Shown in pieces: positions 12,386-24,200 of a stretch of DNA of 64,000 nucleotides. Numbering within the stretch: position 1 is the stretch's first letter; every line of letters begins with the position of its first letter. A program made the translations under genes and the position numbers. The notes beneath the pieces are model-generated. The model searched no databases, had not been told where the DNA came from, and worked only from the letters and a program-made list of their open reading frames with translations. Origin of the DNA: Nerophis ophidion (taxonomy: Eukaryota > Chordata > Actinopteri > Syngnathiformes > Syngnathidae); assembly GCF_033978795.1 (NCBI RefSeq), contig NC_084615.1:28169219-28233218 (forward strand), read 5' to 3'.

Positions 12386-13807
12386 AAGCCTCATGAGGCA
12401 TTGAGGGTTCGGTCCTTGGCCCTGCACTCTTCAGCATCTACATGCTGCCGCTAGGTGACATCATACGCAAATACGGTATTAGCTTTCACTGCTATGTTGA
12501 TGACACCCAACTCTACATGCCCCTAAAGCTGACCAACACGCCGGATTGTAGTCAGCTGGAGACGTGTCTTAATGAAATTAAACAATGGATGTCCGATAAC
12601 TTTTTGCAATTCAACGCCAAAAAAACGGAAATGCTGATTATCGGTCCTGCTAGACACCGAACTATATTTAATAATACAACTCTAACATTTGACAACCAAA
12701 CAATTAAACAAGGCGACACGGTAAAGAATCTGGGTATTATCTTCGACCCAACTCTCTCCTTTGAGGCACACATTAAAAGTGTTACTAAAACGGCCTTCTT
12801 TCATCTCCGTAATATCGCTAAAATTCGCTCCATTCTGTCCACTAAAGACTCTGAGATCATTATCCATGCGTTTGTTACGTCTCGTCTCGACTACTGTAAC
12901 GTATTATTTTCGGGTCTCCCCATGTCTAGCATTAAAAGATTACAGTTGGTACAAAATGCGGCTGCTAGACTTTTGACAAGAACAAGAAAGTTTGATCACA
13001 TTACGCCTGTACTGGCTCACCTGCACTGGCTTCCTGTGCACTTAAGATGTGACTTTAAGGTTTTACTACTTACGTATAAAATACTACACGGTCTAGCTCC
13101 ATCCTATCTTGCCGATTGTATTGTACCATATGTCCCGGCAAGAAATCTGCGTTCAAAGGACTCCGGCTTATTAGTGATTCCCAAAGCCCAAAAAAAGTCT
13201 GCGGGCTATAGAGCGTTTTCCGTTCGGGCTCCAGTACTCTGGAATACCCTCCCGGTAACAGTTCGAGATGCCACCTCTGTAGAAGCATTTAAGTCTCACC
13301 TTAAAACTCATTTGTATACTCTAGCCTTTAAATAGACTCCCTTTTTAGACCAGTTGATCTGCCGTTTCTTTTCTTTTTCTTCTATGTCCCACTCTCCCTT
13401 GTGGAGGGGGTCCAGTCCGATCCGGTGGCCATGTACTGCTTGCCTGTGTATCGGCTGGGGACATCTCTGCGCTGCTGATCCGCCTCCGCTTGGGATGGTT
13501 TCCTGCTGGCTCCGCTGTGAACGGGACTCTCGCTACTGTGTTGGATCCGCTTTGGACTGGACTTTCGCGACTGTGTTGGATCCAATATGGATTGAACTTT
13601 CACAGTATCATGTTAGACCCGCTCGACATCCATTGCTTTCCTCCTCTCTAAGGTTCTCATAGTCATCATTGTCACCGACGTCCCACTGGGTGTGAGTTTT
13701 CCTTGCCCTTATGTGGGCCTACCGAGGATGTCGTAGTGGTTTGTGCAGCCCTTTGAGACACTAGTGATTTAGGGCTATATAAGTAAACATTGATTGATGA
13801 TTGATTG
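12386..13807 (+). mobile_element. L2-type LINE, 5'-truncated, with open RT C-terminus
   Basis: A 297-codon frame (12442-13335) covers the reverse-transcriptase palm end and thumb. It contains YVDDTQLY (usually YADD), then RLDYCNVLFSGLP, QLVQNAAARLLT, HWLPVHLRCDFKVLLLTYK and LAPSYL, all typical of L2-clade LINEs. A 3' UTR follows and ends at a GATTGATGATTG tail. No endonuclease or ORF1 is present. The frame is open, so the copy may be fairly young. Confidence 0.85.
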
Positions 13808-14164
13808 AACACTTGAGCCAATGAGTTGGAGAATCGAAGCTTCAATGCATGCTTCTGCACAAGACTCCACCTGCTGGTCAAATGTATAATTACAGACAGC
13901 TGCATTTTAACCACATAAAGTGTGATGCATTGGAACGGCTCTTAGAAATGACAATGAATCACAATAAATGTTTGACAAAAAAGTTTTGCTAGGTAAATCA
14001 AGAAAATATAATACAATATATTTTATGTGTCACACGTGTGTTTGTATTTTGCCAACATGGTAGAACCACATGGCAGGACAGGTTGTGTTGTTTTTTCTGT
14101 CACTTTCGGCACATTTGGGCAAATCCGTGTGGATTTACAATGTATCTAAGAATATTGTTTGTGG

Positions 14165-14312
14165 ACTCCCCCCATCTGCGGCCCCCTCCAAGGTTTTTTC
14201 ATTGTCACCCCTTTGGGTTGAGTTTTTTTCTTGCCCTGATGTGGCTTGTGCAGCCCTTTGAGACACTCGTGATTTAGGGCTATATAAGTAAACTTTGATT
14301 GATAGATCGATT
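14165..14312 (+). mobile_element. L2-type LINE 3' end fragment
   Basis: Shares the 3' UTR end with the copy above: CAGCCCTTTGAGACACT, GATTTAGGGCTATATAAGTA and a GATTGAT tail. 5'-truncated. Confidence 0.7.
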
Positions 14313-14392
14313 AAGTGTGTGCTGAGCAGTTTGGTAGCACTCTCCTCCCGTTAACATCTCTCTTTAGACTGGGACATTTCCAAAGACCTTAA

Positions 14393-14636
14393 AGGGGAAC
14401 ATTATCACCAAACCTATGCAAGCGTCAATATATACCTTGATGTTGCAGAAAAAAGACCATGTATTTTTTAACCGATTTCCGAACTCTGAATGGGTGAATT
14501 TTGGCAAATTAAACGCCTTTCTGTTTATCGGACTTTTAGCGATGACGTCAGAACGTGACGTCACCGAGGTAACACACCCGCCAGATTCATTTTCACATCA
14601 CAAACACTGGGTCTCAGCTCTGTTATTTGTATACTG
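14393..14636. mobile_element. One end of the AGGGGAACATTATCAC (TTAA) element
   Basis: TTAA at 14389-14392, then the same terminal repeat as 4727-6097 and the same subterminal sequence in reverse (GGGTGAATTTTGGCAAATTA). The other end is lost where LINE sequence begins. Confidence 0.65.
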
Positions 14637-15199
14637 ACAGCTTTGTGACTTTCTCCTGTTTACCAATGTGTCTGATATTTTCCAATCAGGCTTCAGGCCC
14701 GACGACTGCGCTGATCAAAGTGACAAATGATACACGCCTGAAGACAGATGCAGGGAAAGTCTCAGTCTTGGTTCTGCTGAAACTGAGCCCTGCTGTTGAC
14801 CATGCTATTTTACTACAGAGGTTAGAAAACTGGGTATCTGGTTCTGTTCTTAACTGGTTCAAGTCCTATCTCGATCACAGGACATACTTTGTTGAAATTG
14901 GTAACCGTGTCTCTGACCAAATGACTGACCTGTAGGGTTCCTCAGGGCTCGATTTTGGGAGCCCCTTTGTGTACCTGCCACTAGGCTGGGTAATACACAG
15001 CTTCAATGTGTCCTTTTACAACTGAAGAGATGACACTCAGTTCTACATGTCACTGGCAGATGGTGGACGTCTGCCTGTTGCATCACTTTGTCTCTGCATG
15101 GAACAGATCAGTGTGGATGCAAAAAAATGGTCTTAAAGCTAAACTCAGACAAAACTGAAATCATTGTCTTTGGCCTACAGCGGTAAAGAGAAACTATTA
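14637..15199 (+). mobile_element. L2-type LINE, first half (reverse transcriptase)
   Basis: Encodes VSVLVLLKLSPAVDHAILLQ, then SVLNWFKSYL, then a QGSILG-like segment and a degraded Asp-Asp region near 15035, in broken frames. It continues at 16668 after an inserted DNA element. Confidence 0.7.
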
Positions 15200-16667
15200 A
15201 TGTATTTTGCAGTTTATAAGGCCCACTTAAAATCAAAAATCGACAGTGCGCCTAATGTAAGGAATAAGACCTCAAAGCTATTTTATTTGGTACATGATTA
15301 GATTTAAGACTTCCTTTTTATTGTCTTTCAAATTTGAACTTTACAGTACAGATTAAAACAAATTTTTGTTGCATTAGCTCATGGTAGTGCAGGATAAAAG
15401 AGCAATACATTGCAGATATAAATGAATAGATTACAGTACAGATAAATATATTGCACTTTTATGTTATATTGTCTTTATATTCCAGCAAGTTAATCCATTT
15501 TTGGGGGGAATTGAGGGGATTATTTTTAATGCGTTCAAGAGTCATACGGCCTGAGGGAAGAAGCTGTTGCAGAACCTGGAGGTTCTGCTAAGAAGGATGC
15601 CGAACTTTTCTAGAGCCCAGCAGTGAAAACAGTGTAATGGTAAGTGTGACCAGTGGATGGCAGTCACACATAACAGATACATGTAGGTTGCACTATGATG
15701 GCAATATGTCTCAAGTAAACACCAACATTTTAAATGTTCCATTGAAAATATAGAACATTACACACAGCCCTTAAAAATCCATTAAAAAATGTTTTGGTAC
15801 GACTTTGGTAAGGTATAAAGCTGCACCGCTTGATGGATTGTCAGCACATTAAACATACAAGTATTATTATGGTATGTGTATAAGGCAAGACATTATCTGG
15901 TGTTGTGTCGCAATATTATGCAAAAGCCGCATTTCTTACCTTCTGGTACCTGCTGATCTTTACTTGGGATCTGCATAAGTCCTGAACAATTGTGTACATC
16001 CGCCCCATATGCCGTAGTCGATAAGCTTCTTTTTCTCTATCTTCTTATGTGACATTCATCCCCTGCTGTTGCCATTTCTAATATAAAGTAGTTTAAAGTT
16101 CTTTCTTATATCGATCAGTAAAGTCTCCATGAAACCGCTAAAACATAACATGTGGGGAGTTTACATTATGCACTCAAGGAACTTTAGTTATTAGAGAATT
16201 CCGGTTGGACGGTTTTTCATTGGACACATTTCCGGCATTGTTGTTTCTGGATGAGGAGACGCTGCTCCGTTATTGATTGAAGTAAAGTCTGAATGTCATT
16301 AAAACAGTTAGCTCCATCTTTTGACACTTCTTCCACTAACGTCCTTGCACGCTACACCGTTACAACAAAGATGACGGGGAGAAGACGCTGCCCAAGGTGA
16401 GCCACGTAAATAAGACCGCCCACAAAACGGTGCATCCTGAAGCCACTGTCAGAAAGCGACTTGAAGATGATCTGTAAAACATTATCTATACAACATTTTG
16501 ACCAAAGAACCACCATTACATGTTATGTAGACCACAAGGAAGTGTTGTACATTTAGGAAAAAAATTACTCCTTTAACGCGCTTAATATATGAAAAAATAT
16601 CAAAAATAGATCATTTATCGGCAGTGCCCCTTATAATCCGGAGCGCCCTATGGTCCGGAAAATACAG
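15200..16667. mobile_element. DNA transposon inserted in the L2-type LINE
   Basis: TATTA stands on both sides (15195-15199 and 16668-16672), and the LINE reading resumes exactly after it. Ends are ATGTATTTTGCAG and CCGGAAAATACAG, an imperfect inverted pair. A TA duplication is the minimal reading. Inside, 15300-15660 resembles a LINE 3' region on the minus strand. The block at 16370-16430 (GATGACGGGGAGAAGA, then AATAAGACCGCCCACAAAAC) recurs at 35926-35985. Confidence 0.65.
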
Positions 16668-17275
16668 TATTAGTCGCCTTGAGACCCTCTCACTGAAACC
16701 TAATAATCAGGTAAGATTCAGACATCAACTTTAACAGCCACATTAAGTCAATAACATCAGCAGCTTTTTCCCACCTGAAAAACATTGATCAAATGAAGAG
16801 TGTTTAAACCAGACTTCGAAAGACTCCTCCATGCCTTTGTCTCCAGCATTTTTAAGACTACTGTACAAGCCTTCTCACTGGGCTCTGTAAACGAACTGGA
16901 AAGCAGCTGCAGTATATCCGAAATCCTGCTGCTCGAATCAAGACTAAAAGAAGGAAATACAACCATATTAGTCCAGTGTTTGTCACTGCACTGGCTTCCT
17001 GCTGCTAAGAGAATATACTTCAAAACATCTCTACTTGTGTACATGGTATTGAGCCAAAGTACATCTGATATGTTCGAACCATATGTGTCATCCCAGACTG
17101 AGAACCTCAGGCAGTGATATAGTGCTGGTGCCCAGAGTCAGGACTAAACAGGGTGCGGCTGTGTTTCAGTTTTATGCTCCTAAAATCTGGAGTAGTTTTC
17201 CAGATGTGAGACAGGCCTCAACGTTGACAATGTTCAGAAACAGGCTGAAAACAAAATTTGTCAAGTGAACATGTT
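16668..17275 (+). mobile_element. L2-type LINE, second half
   Basis: Continues the LINE from 15199 with the thumb-region motifs SLHWLPAAKRIYFKTSLLVYMV and VFQFYAPKIWSSFPDVRQA in broken frames. 17276-17440 shows nothing further. Confidence 0.65.
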
Positions 17276-17442
17276 TTACCAACACGCTTTGATTTTAATT
17301 TGAATTATGATTATTCTATTTGTTCTCTCTTGCACATTTCTGTAAAGCACTTTCAGTTGCATGGTGTGTGAATTGTGTTCTATGAAGCAACTTGCCTAAT
17401 CTGTGTGTTTAAATTAAAGCTAGATAAACTGTAGAAATTTAA

Positions 17443-17974
17443 TTTATTTTGCTTTTTTTCCCAGGACTCTGTTGTCTTTGTGTACATTTTGCTTGAGTCA
17501 GAATTGAGAAAAGAGAGTCGAGTATTCTTCTCTTATGTTCATATTGACAGTCAGCTTTGTTTATAATGTGAGGAAGCAAACCTCCATGATGTCCCGAAAA
17601 ACACACGTGGAAGAAAGACAATGGAAACAAAATTTTAAATACTTGTACAGTATAGTGAAGAAGTATTTACAGTCAGTTTAGAACGGCGTGACAAAACTTG
17701 TGGACGAGGAAATGTAACATAACTGCACAGCAATAGAAAGCATATCAAAACCAGCAGGAAATGATTCCCTTTTCAGATCACAAAAGTTGCTACTCCACGT
17801 GACTTTGTAGCCAGGATGCCATTTTCATTGTGTTTAGTAAACATGCAGTACTGGAATGGAGGGACGTGTCATACTTTCATTTCAAGTCATGGAGATTTAC
17901 CCTGGAAAGAAGCATTTGATTTGCAGGATCTCTAAATTGAATCCTTGCATGCATCGTTTCATGGTGGCTTTATT
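17443..17974 (-). terminator. Candidate poly(A) signals of HSF2
   Basis: On the minus strand AATAAA occurs at 17974-17969 and again at 17448-17443, about 320 and 850 bp past the HSF2 stop. Either could end the 3' UTR. The nearer one is my first choice. Use was not shown. Confidence 0.35.
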
Positions 17975-18291
17975 TTTACTGTCCAAGTCTATGAGCAGCG
18001 AAACGTCTAAAACAAACCAAACAGTGCAGTTGTGATCGATTGAATGTCCCGTGATGATAACGACCTGCATGATGAGAACATTCATAGACAAGGAGAACAT
18101 GATGTGGTCACATGACAACATGGACGTGTTCTCTTGCAGAGAAATGTTGACTATGAACCAACAACAGCATCACTACTGTCAAACTTTGGGACGAAATACT
18201 TATTTCCCTCAGTCAAATTCGACATTCAACATAAAACGATGCACTTTGGGTTCAAGTTAGAACAACAGAGGATCAAGTATGGCCACTTTGC

Positions 18292-21200
18292 TCACATGCT
18301 GTCCAGCTCAGCAGGGTCTGATTCAGGTCTGCTGGGACTCAGTTCACACAAGTAGAAAAGGGTCTCCTGGCTCGCCTCGGCTTCCGTCAGGGGTTCCAAG
18401 CGGATGAGGGAGCTGCGGGCCGCCGGCTTGGATTCCACGCTGCCGTCCAGCAGCTCCGAGGGGAGTTCCGACTCGATGGAGTCCGCCGAAGTGGAGGGCA
18501 CCTCTGCAGGCGGGACACAGCCATCCAGGAAGGCCAGCAGGGGGGAGGATGTGTACTGGATCACCTGCTTGTCTACAAAAATACAGCAAGGATGATGTTA
18601 AAACTGCAACTGGCACAGCTGCCAGAAGGGTGCTGATGCGCATTAATCCCGCCCTCTTCCAGCTCAGAGCATGTAAATTCTGCCCCACAAAAACACAATG
18701 TATATTCTACCATAACAACAACATGACAGAAAATTGTTGCTTGGGAGTACTTTTGGGTATATAATGTGCAGCCGCTGCAGCCCCTACAGCCGCCCTTGTG
18801 TGTATGACACAACTGTAAAACGGCAGGCAACTCATTTCTAACAAAACATAATTTTTATTCAAATTATTTTGTAATTGTGACAAATATAGTGATATATTGT
18901 AGGATTGTCAAAAATTTAGATTTTCTAATTAATCACGACTCTTAATCAATTCTTTATCAATTAAAAATATATATATATATATATTTTTTTTTAATCTGTC
19001 CTGTCCAGCCACACAGGTAAATCATGTTGTTGATGCCCTTATTTGCTGTACATATTTACTTTACAAAAGATAAGTGTGGGATACTTCTCTTGTTGCCTTA
19101 TTTGTACTTAACTTTATTAAATGTTTGGGTATAATTTTATTAAAGTTTTGTAAATTGACCAAAATGTCACCGTGGAGTTATTGAGTCTGTTTAGCTGTTT
19201 GGAGAGCAAACTTTCGCAGCGAGTGGTTCCATGGCGATGACTTCTGTTGTGTTCAGTTGTTTTACAGGCACCATTTGGAAACAATTAAGATATGTAAATA
19301 AACATTTCCAAAATCTTGTTTGCTGGGTGCAGTCTTCATACCATTGTGGAAAATCCACTACTTATTTCCTTCACTGTAAATTAACTTGTTTTCACACAAA
19401 AATTTGAATATACAGTATGATTGTTTTGCTAATATGATTTCAACTTTCCACCTTTGTGTCTGTTACCAAAGTTAAACTGGAATTACAAAACGCCAGCAGA
19501 GTAAGTTTTCATAGTAACTGCGCTTAAAGTAAAAGTGATTTGTGTTGAGGACAGTGTGTGCTGCAATGTACGGAGCTCCACTCGCCTGTGTTGTCTTCTC
19601 GCTGCCTACATCTGCTTAGTTGTGTTGGGCTCTCTTTTGAGGACACGGTTTCCTGAAACCAGACAATTAAAATTTCATCAGTTTCTTAGTGAACATCTTT
19701 TAAATTAAACGGATTCAAGTTCAAATATTTGTTCCTTCTTTTTTAAATTATAACCAAACAATAAATTACGACTGCTAAACAGTGACCCTGTAACATAGTG
19801 GAAAATATTTGTGTAGTACTGTGGGGGGGAAAAAAGAATGTATTCCAATTTTAAATAAGACTAACATAAAATACTTTACAAAAACCATGAAGGTAGGGTT
19901 TTTTTGGAGTCATTTACGGCAGAGGGGTTAGTGCGTCTGCCTCACAATACGAAGGTCCCGAGTAGTCCTGGGTTCAATCCCGGGCTCGGGATATTTCTGT
20001 GTGGAATTTGCATGTTCTCCCCGTGAATGCGTGGGTTCCCTCCGGGTACTCCGGATTCCTCCCACTTCCAAAGACATGCACCTGGGGATAAGTTGATTGG
20101 CAACACTAAATTGGCCCTAGTGTGTCAATGTGAGTGTGAATGTTGTCTATCTGTGTTGGCCCTGTGATGAGGTGGCGACTTGTCCAGGGTCTACCCCACC
20201 TTCCGCCCGATTGTAGCTGAGATAGGCACCAGCGTCCCCCGCGACCCCAAAGGGAATAAGCTGTAGAAAATTGATTTTAATTTACCTCTAAGGCATCGAT
20301 ATCGATGCCTAATGGTTTTCCATAAAGCATGGCCTGAAAATCCTCCATGCTCCACTCAATGCTCTCCAGATAGTCCATCAGCTCCATCCTGATCACAAAC
20401 AACATTGTGAGGGGCAGCGGTATAAATAGGCATCAACTCAGACATTTCCAAATAAAATTGCTCGTTTGGAGACAAGCAAAGAAACTGCAGTTGTCTCTGT
20501 ACCACACTGTACCAAACAGGTAAAGTTACTGACTGATACTTCCTTCAGGAATCCATCATCTTTCAAAATTATCCTACATCTCAAGGGCCTAAGAGGATTC
20601 GGCCCATAATTTGGAAGGTTTATCTTATCAATGACAAATCGGAAAGTATGTGACATTCTTGAAGCAATGGAGGCAAAATGGATTGAACCACTTCTCGGTT
20701 GTTGTCCGTCTACAATAGAATACAATAGTTGTCATGGGTGCAATTGATTGAGGCCACATTACTGGTAATTACAAATGAAAACTGACAGTTATTTGCAGGG
20801 TTAGGTTCCAAGACCCCCAGCGACAGGGGACAAAAAAACGCAAACAATAAAAATACGTAAATATGCCTATTTTTTAACTCTAATAATTGTGAGAGGGATA
20901 TTATAGGTTTAAACACTTTAAATTCACTTTTACCCAATAAAAAATAGGCAGTTACACATCTCATCAAAGCATATTACTGGAAACGTTAAGCTTTCACTGT
21001 TATGCTGATGACACCCAAGTCTACATGCCCCGAAAGCTGACCAACACGCCGGATTGTAGTCAGCTGGAGGCGTGTCTTAATGAAATTAAACAATGTATGT
21101 CTGCTAACTTTTTGCAACTCAACGCCAAAAAAAAGGAAATGCTGATTATCGGTCCTGCTAGACACCGACCTGTATGTAATAATGCAACTCTAACATTTGA

Positions 21201-24200
21201 CAACCAAACAATAAAACAAGGCGACTCGGTAAAAAATCTGGGTATTATCTTCGACCCAACTCTCTCCTTTGAGTCACACATTAATAGAGTTAATAAAACA
21301 GCCTTCTTTCATCTCCGTAATATTGCTAAAATTCGCTCCATTTAGTCCACTAACGACGCTGAGATCATTATCCAAGCGTTTGTTACGTCTCGCCTTGATT
21401 ACTGTAACGTATTATTTTCAGGTCTCCCCATGTCTAGCATTACAAGATTACAGTTGGTACAAAATGTGGCTGCTAGACTTGACAAGAACAAGAAAGTTTG
21501 ATCATATTACGCCTAGACTGGCTCACCTGCACTGGCTTCCTTTGCACTTAAGATGTGACTTTAAGGTTGTACTACTTACGTATAAAATACTACACGGTCT
21601 AGCTCCATCCTATCTTGCCGATTGTATTGTCCTGAAGGAACTCTCCTGAAGGAATCAATAAAGTACTATCTAATCTAATATGTCCCGGCAAGAAATCTGC
21701 GTTCAAAGGACTCCGGCTTATTAGTGATTCCCAGAGCCCCAAAAAGTCTGCGGGCTATAGAGCATTTTCCGTTCGGGCTCCAGTACTCTGGAATGCCCTC
21801 CCGGTAACAGTTCGAGATGCCACCTCAGTAGAAGCATTTAAGTCTCACCTTAAAACTCATTTGTATACTCTAGCCTTTAAATGGACTCCCTTTTTAGACC
21901 AGTTGATCTGCCGATTCTTTTCTTTTTCTCCTCTGTCCCACTGGAGGGGGTCCGGCCCGGTGGCCATGGATGAGGTGCTGGCTGTCCTGAGTCGGGACCC
22001 AGGATGGACCGCTCGTCTGTGTATCGGCTGGGACATCTCTGCGCTGCTGATCCGCCTCCGCTTGGGATAGTTTCCTGCTGGCTCCAGTGTGGACGGGACT
22101 CTCTCTGCTGTGTTGGATCCACTTTGGACTGGACTCTCACGGTTGTGCTGGATCCACTATGGATTGAACTTTCACAGTATCATGTTAGACCCGCTCGACA
22201 TCCATTGCTTTCAGTTCCACTAGAGGGGGGGGGGGTTGCCCACAAATGCGGTCCTCTCCAAGGTTTCTCATAGTCATCATTGTCACTGACGTCCCACTGG
22301 GTGTGAATTTTCCTTGCCCTTATGTGGGCTCTACCGATGATGTCGTTGTGGTTTGTGCAGCCTTTTAAAACACTAGTGACTTAGGGCTATATAAATAATC
22401 ATTGATTGATTGATTGATTGATTGATAGAAACTGTCGAATGAATTGACTTGTCGGACCTCACGCTCTACTGGACTAATACCTGCAGCATCGCCCCTGCAG
22501 ATAGTGCCATCAAACCACTTTCTATTTACATTAACAAGCAAATGGAGCACCGTGTGGTGCAACGTTTGTCAATGAAAAAATAAAAATAAAAAAATGGTGA
22601 TATCATAGACATTTGCAACACAGACTGGTGGAGAGTTAATGAGGTTGCCCAGGCACCACAATGTAACTTTAGTACACACGGAGTGGACATGAGCATATTA
22701 GGTATCCGACTCGTTATCGCCGACTTGTGAATTTTAACATATGCTTTAACCTTGAAGAGTGGATCGTGAGATCGACAGGCGAATCGGTGAGACGTCTTCA
22801 GTAATGCGGAAGCTGTATCAATCCGTTGTGGTGGAGGAGGAGCTGAGCCGGAAGGCAAAGCTCTTAATTTACCGGTCGATCTACGTTCCCATTCTCACCT
22901 TTGGTCATGAACTTTGGGGCATGACCGAAAGGACAAGATCATGGGTACAAGCGTCCGAAATGAGTTTCCCCCTATTAGAGATAGGGGGAGAAGCTCTGCC
23001 ATCCGGGGGGAGCTCAAAGTAAAGCCGCTGCTCCTCCACATGGAGAGGAGCCAGATGAGGTGGTTCGGGCATCTGGTCAGGATGCCACCCGAACGCCTCC
23101 TTAGGCAGGTGTTTAGGGCACGTCCAACCGGTAGGAGGCCACGAGGAAGACTATGTCTCCCGGCTGGCCTGGGAACGCATCGGGATCCCCCAGGAAGAGC
23201 TGGACGAAGTGGCTGGGGAGAGTAAAGTCTGGGCTTCCCCACTTAGGCTGCTGTCGCGGATAAGCGGAAGAAGATGGATGGATGGACGGATGGATGGATG
23301 GATGGGCTTTAACCTTGCTATAAAACAGTTTGAATATGTTTTTGGAAAAAATGATACCCTCTGTGGATACATACTTACTTGCCAAGCAGGTTGATGTTCT
23401 GTGAAATGGCGCTATTCTCGTTTAGTATGGAGTCCATAATCTTGACAGGATCTTCAAAACTCATGCCTGAAGGTTTATTGAGCTGTAGAATGCTGCTGGT
23501 TGGTCTGCTGCTGTCACACATGCTGTTCCTTGGCTGCTCCAAGACTTCCGCCTCTTTGACATCTTCAGTGCATGTCGTGCTGGCCTCTGCGTCAACTGCC
23601 AGCACTGGGTAGGGGTCCACATCCACTTCAACTATTTCTACATCACTGAGGAAGTGTAAAACAGCATCTTAGTACAGTTAGGGATCTGCATTTTAACTCT
23701 GCATGTTAACACATTGGTACACCCCAGTCGTAAATTTTAAATGTGCTTTATAAATAAAGTTGATTTGAATTGATTTACACAAAAAGTTGCATCAGCAGTA
23801 GTCAACTATCTGTATGCAATTTTCACCACAAACGTTAAAAGTTATAGAAACATTTTTGCAGAAAAGGTTGCGAGCTCCTTGGCACTATTTCAACCATGCG
23901 TACAGACCATGACAAGTTTTTCCAGACACAAGAATCAGCAATGCTTGATGACACCATGAAATAAAGCTCATAACCACATATCTAAAATATGCACATATTT
24001 TAACAATGTTCAAATACAATAGGTATACTCTAAACGTGGATAGGTTGTACTTTTGTTAAAGTTTAAATAAACCATGCTTTATAGGAACATTGTAAGAGTC
24101 ATGGGAGGACACTGTGGTGGAGATCTTGTGCGTACAATTCCCTGCAGGTGTGATTTATACGGCGCAGACTACTAGTATGTAAAGTGTGCACAGCATGCTT

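Noticed and set aside
12442..13335. Long open frame as a possible host gene
   Set aside because: The residues are those of a LINE reverse transcriptase and a near-identical broken copy lies at 21000-22424.
19541..19620. Possible extra HSF2 exon on the minus strand after TACATTGCAG
   Set aside because: The reading frame shows no HSF2-like residues and no donor in the needed phase.
23270..23310. GGAT runs here and at 2205, 47925 and 51236 as a CRISPR-like or regulatory array
   Set aside because: They are simple tails of LINE and SINE copies without spacers.
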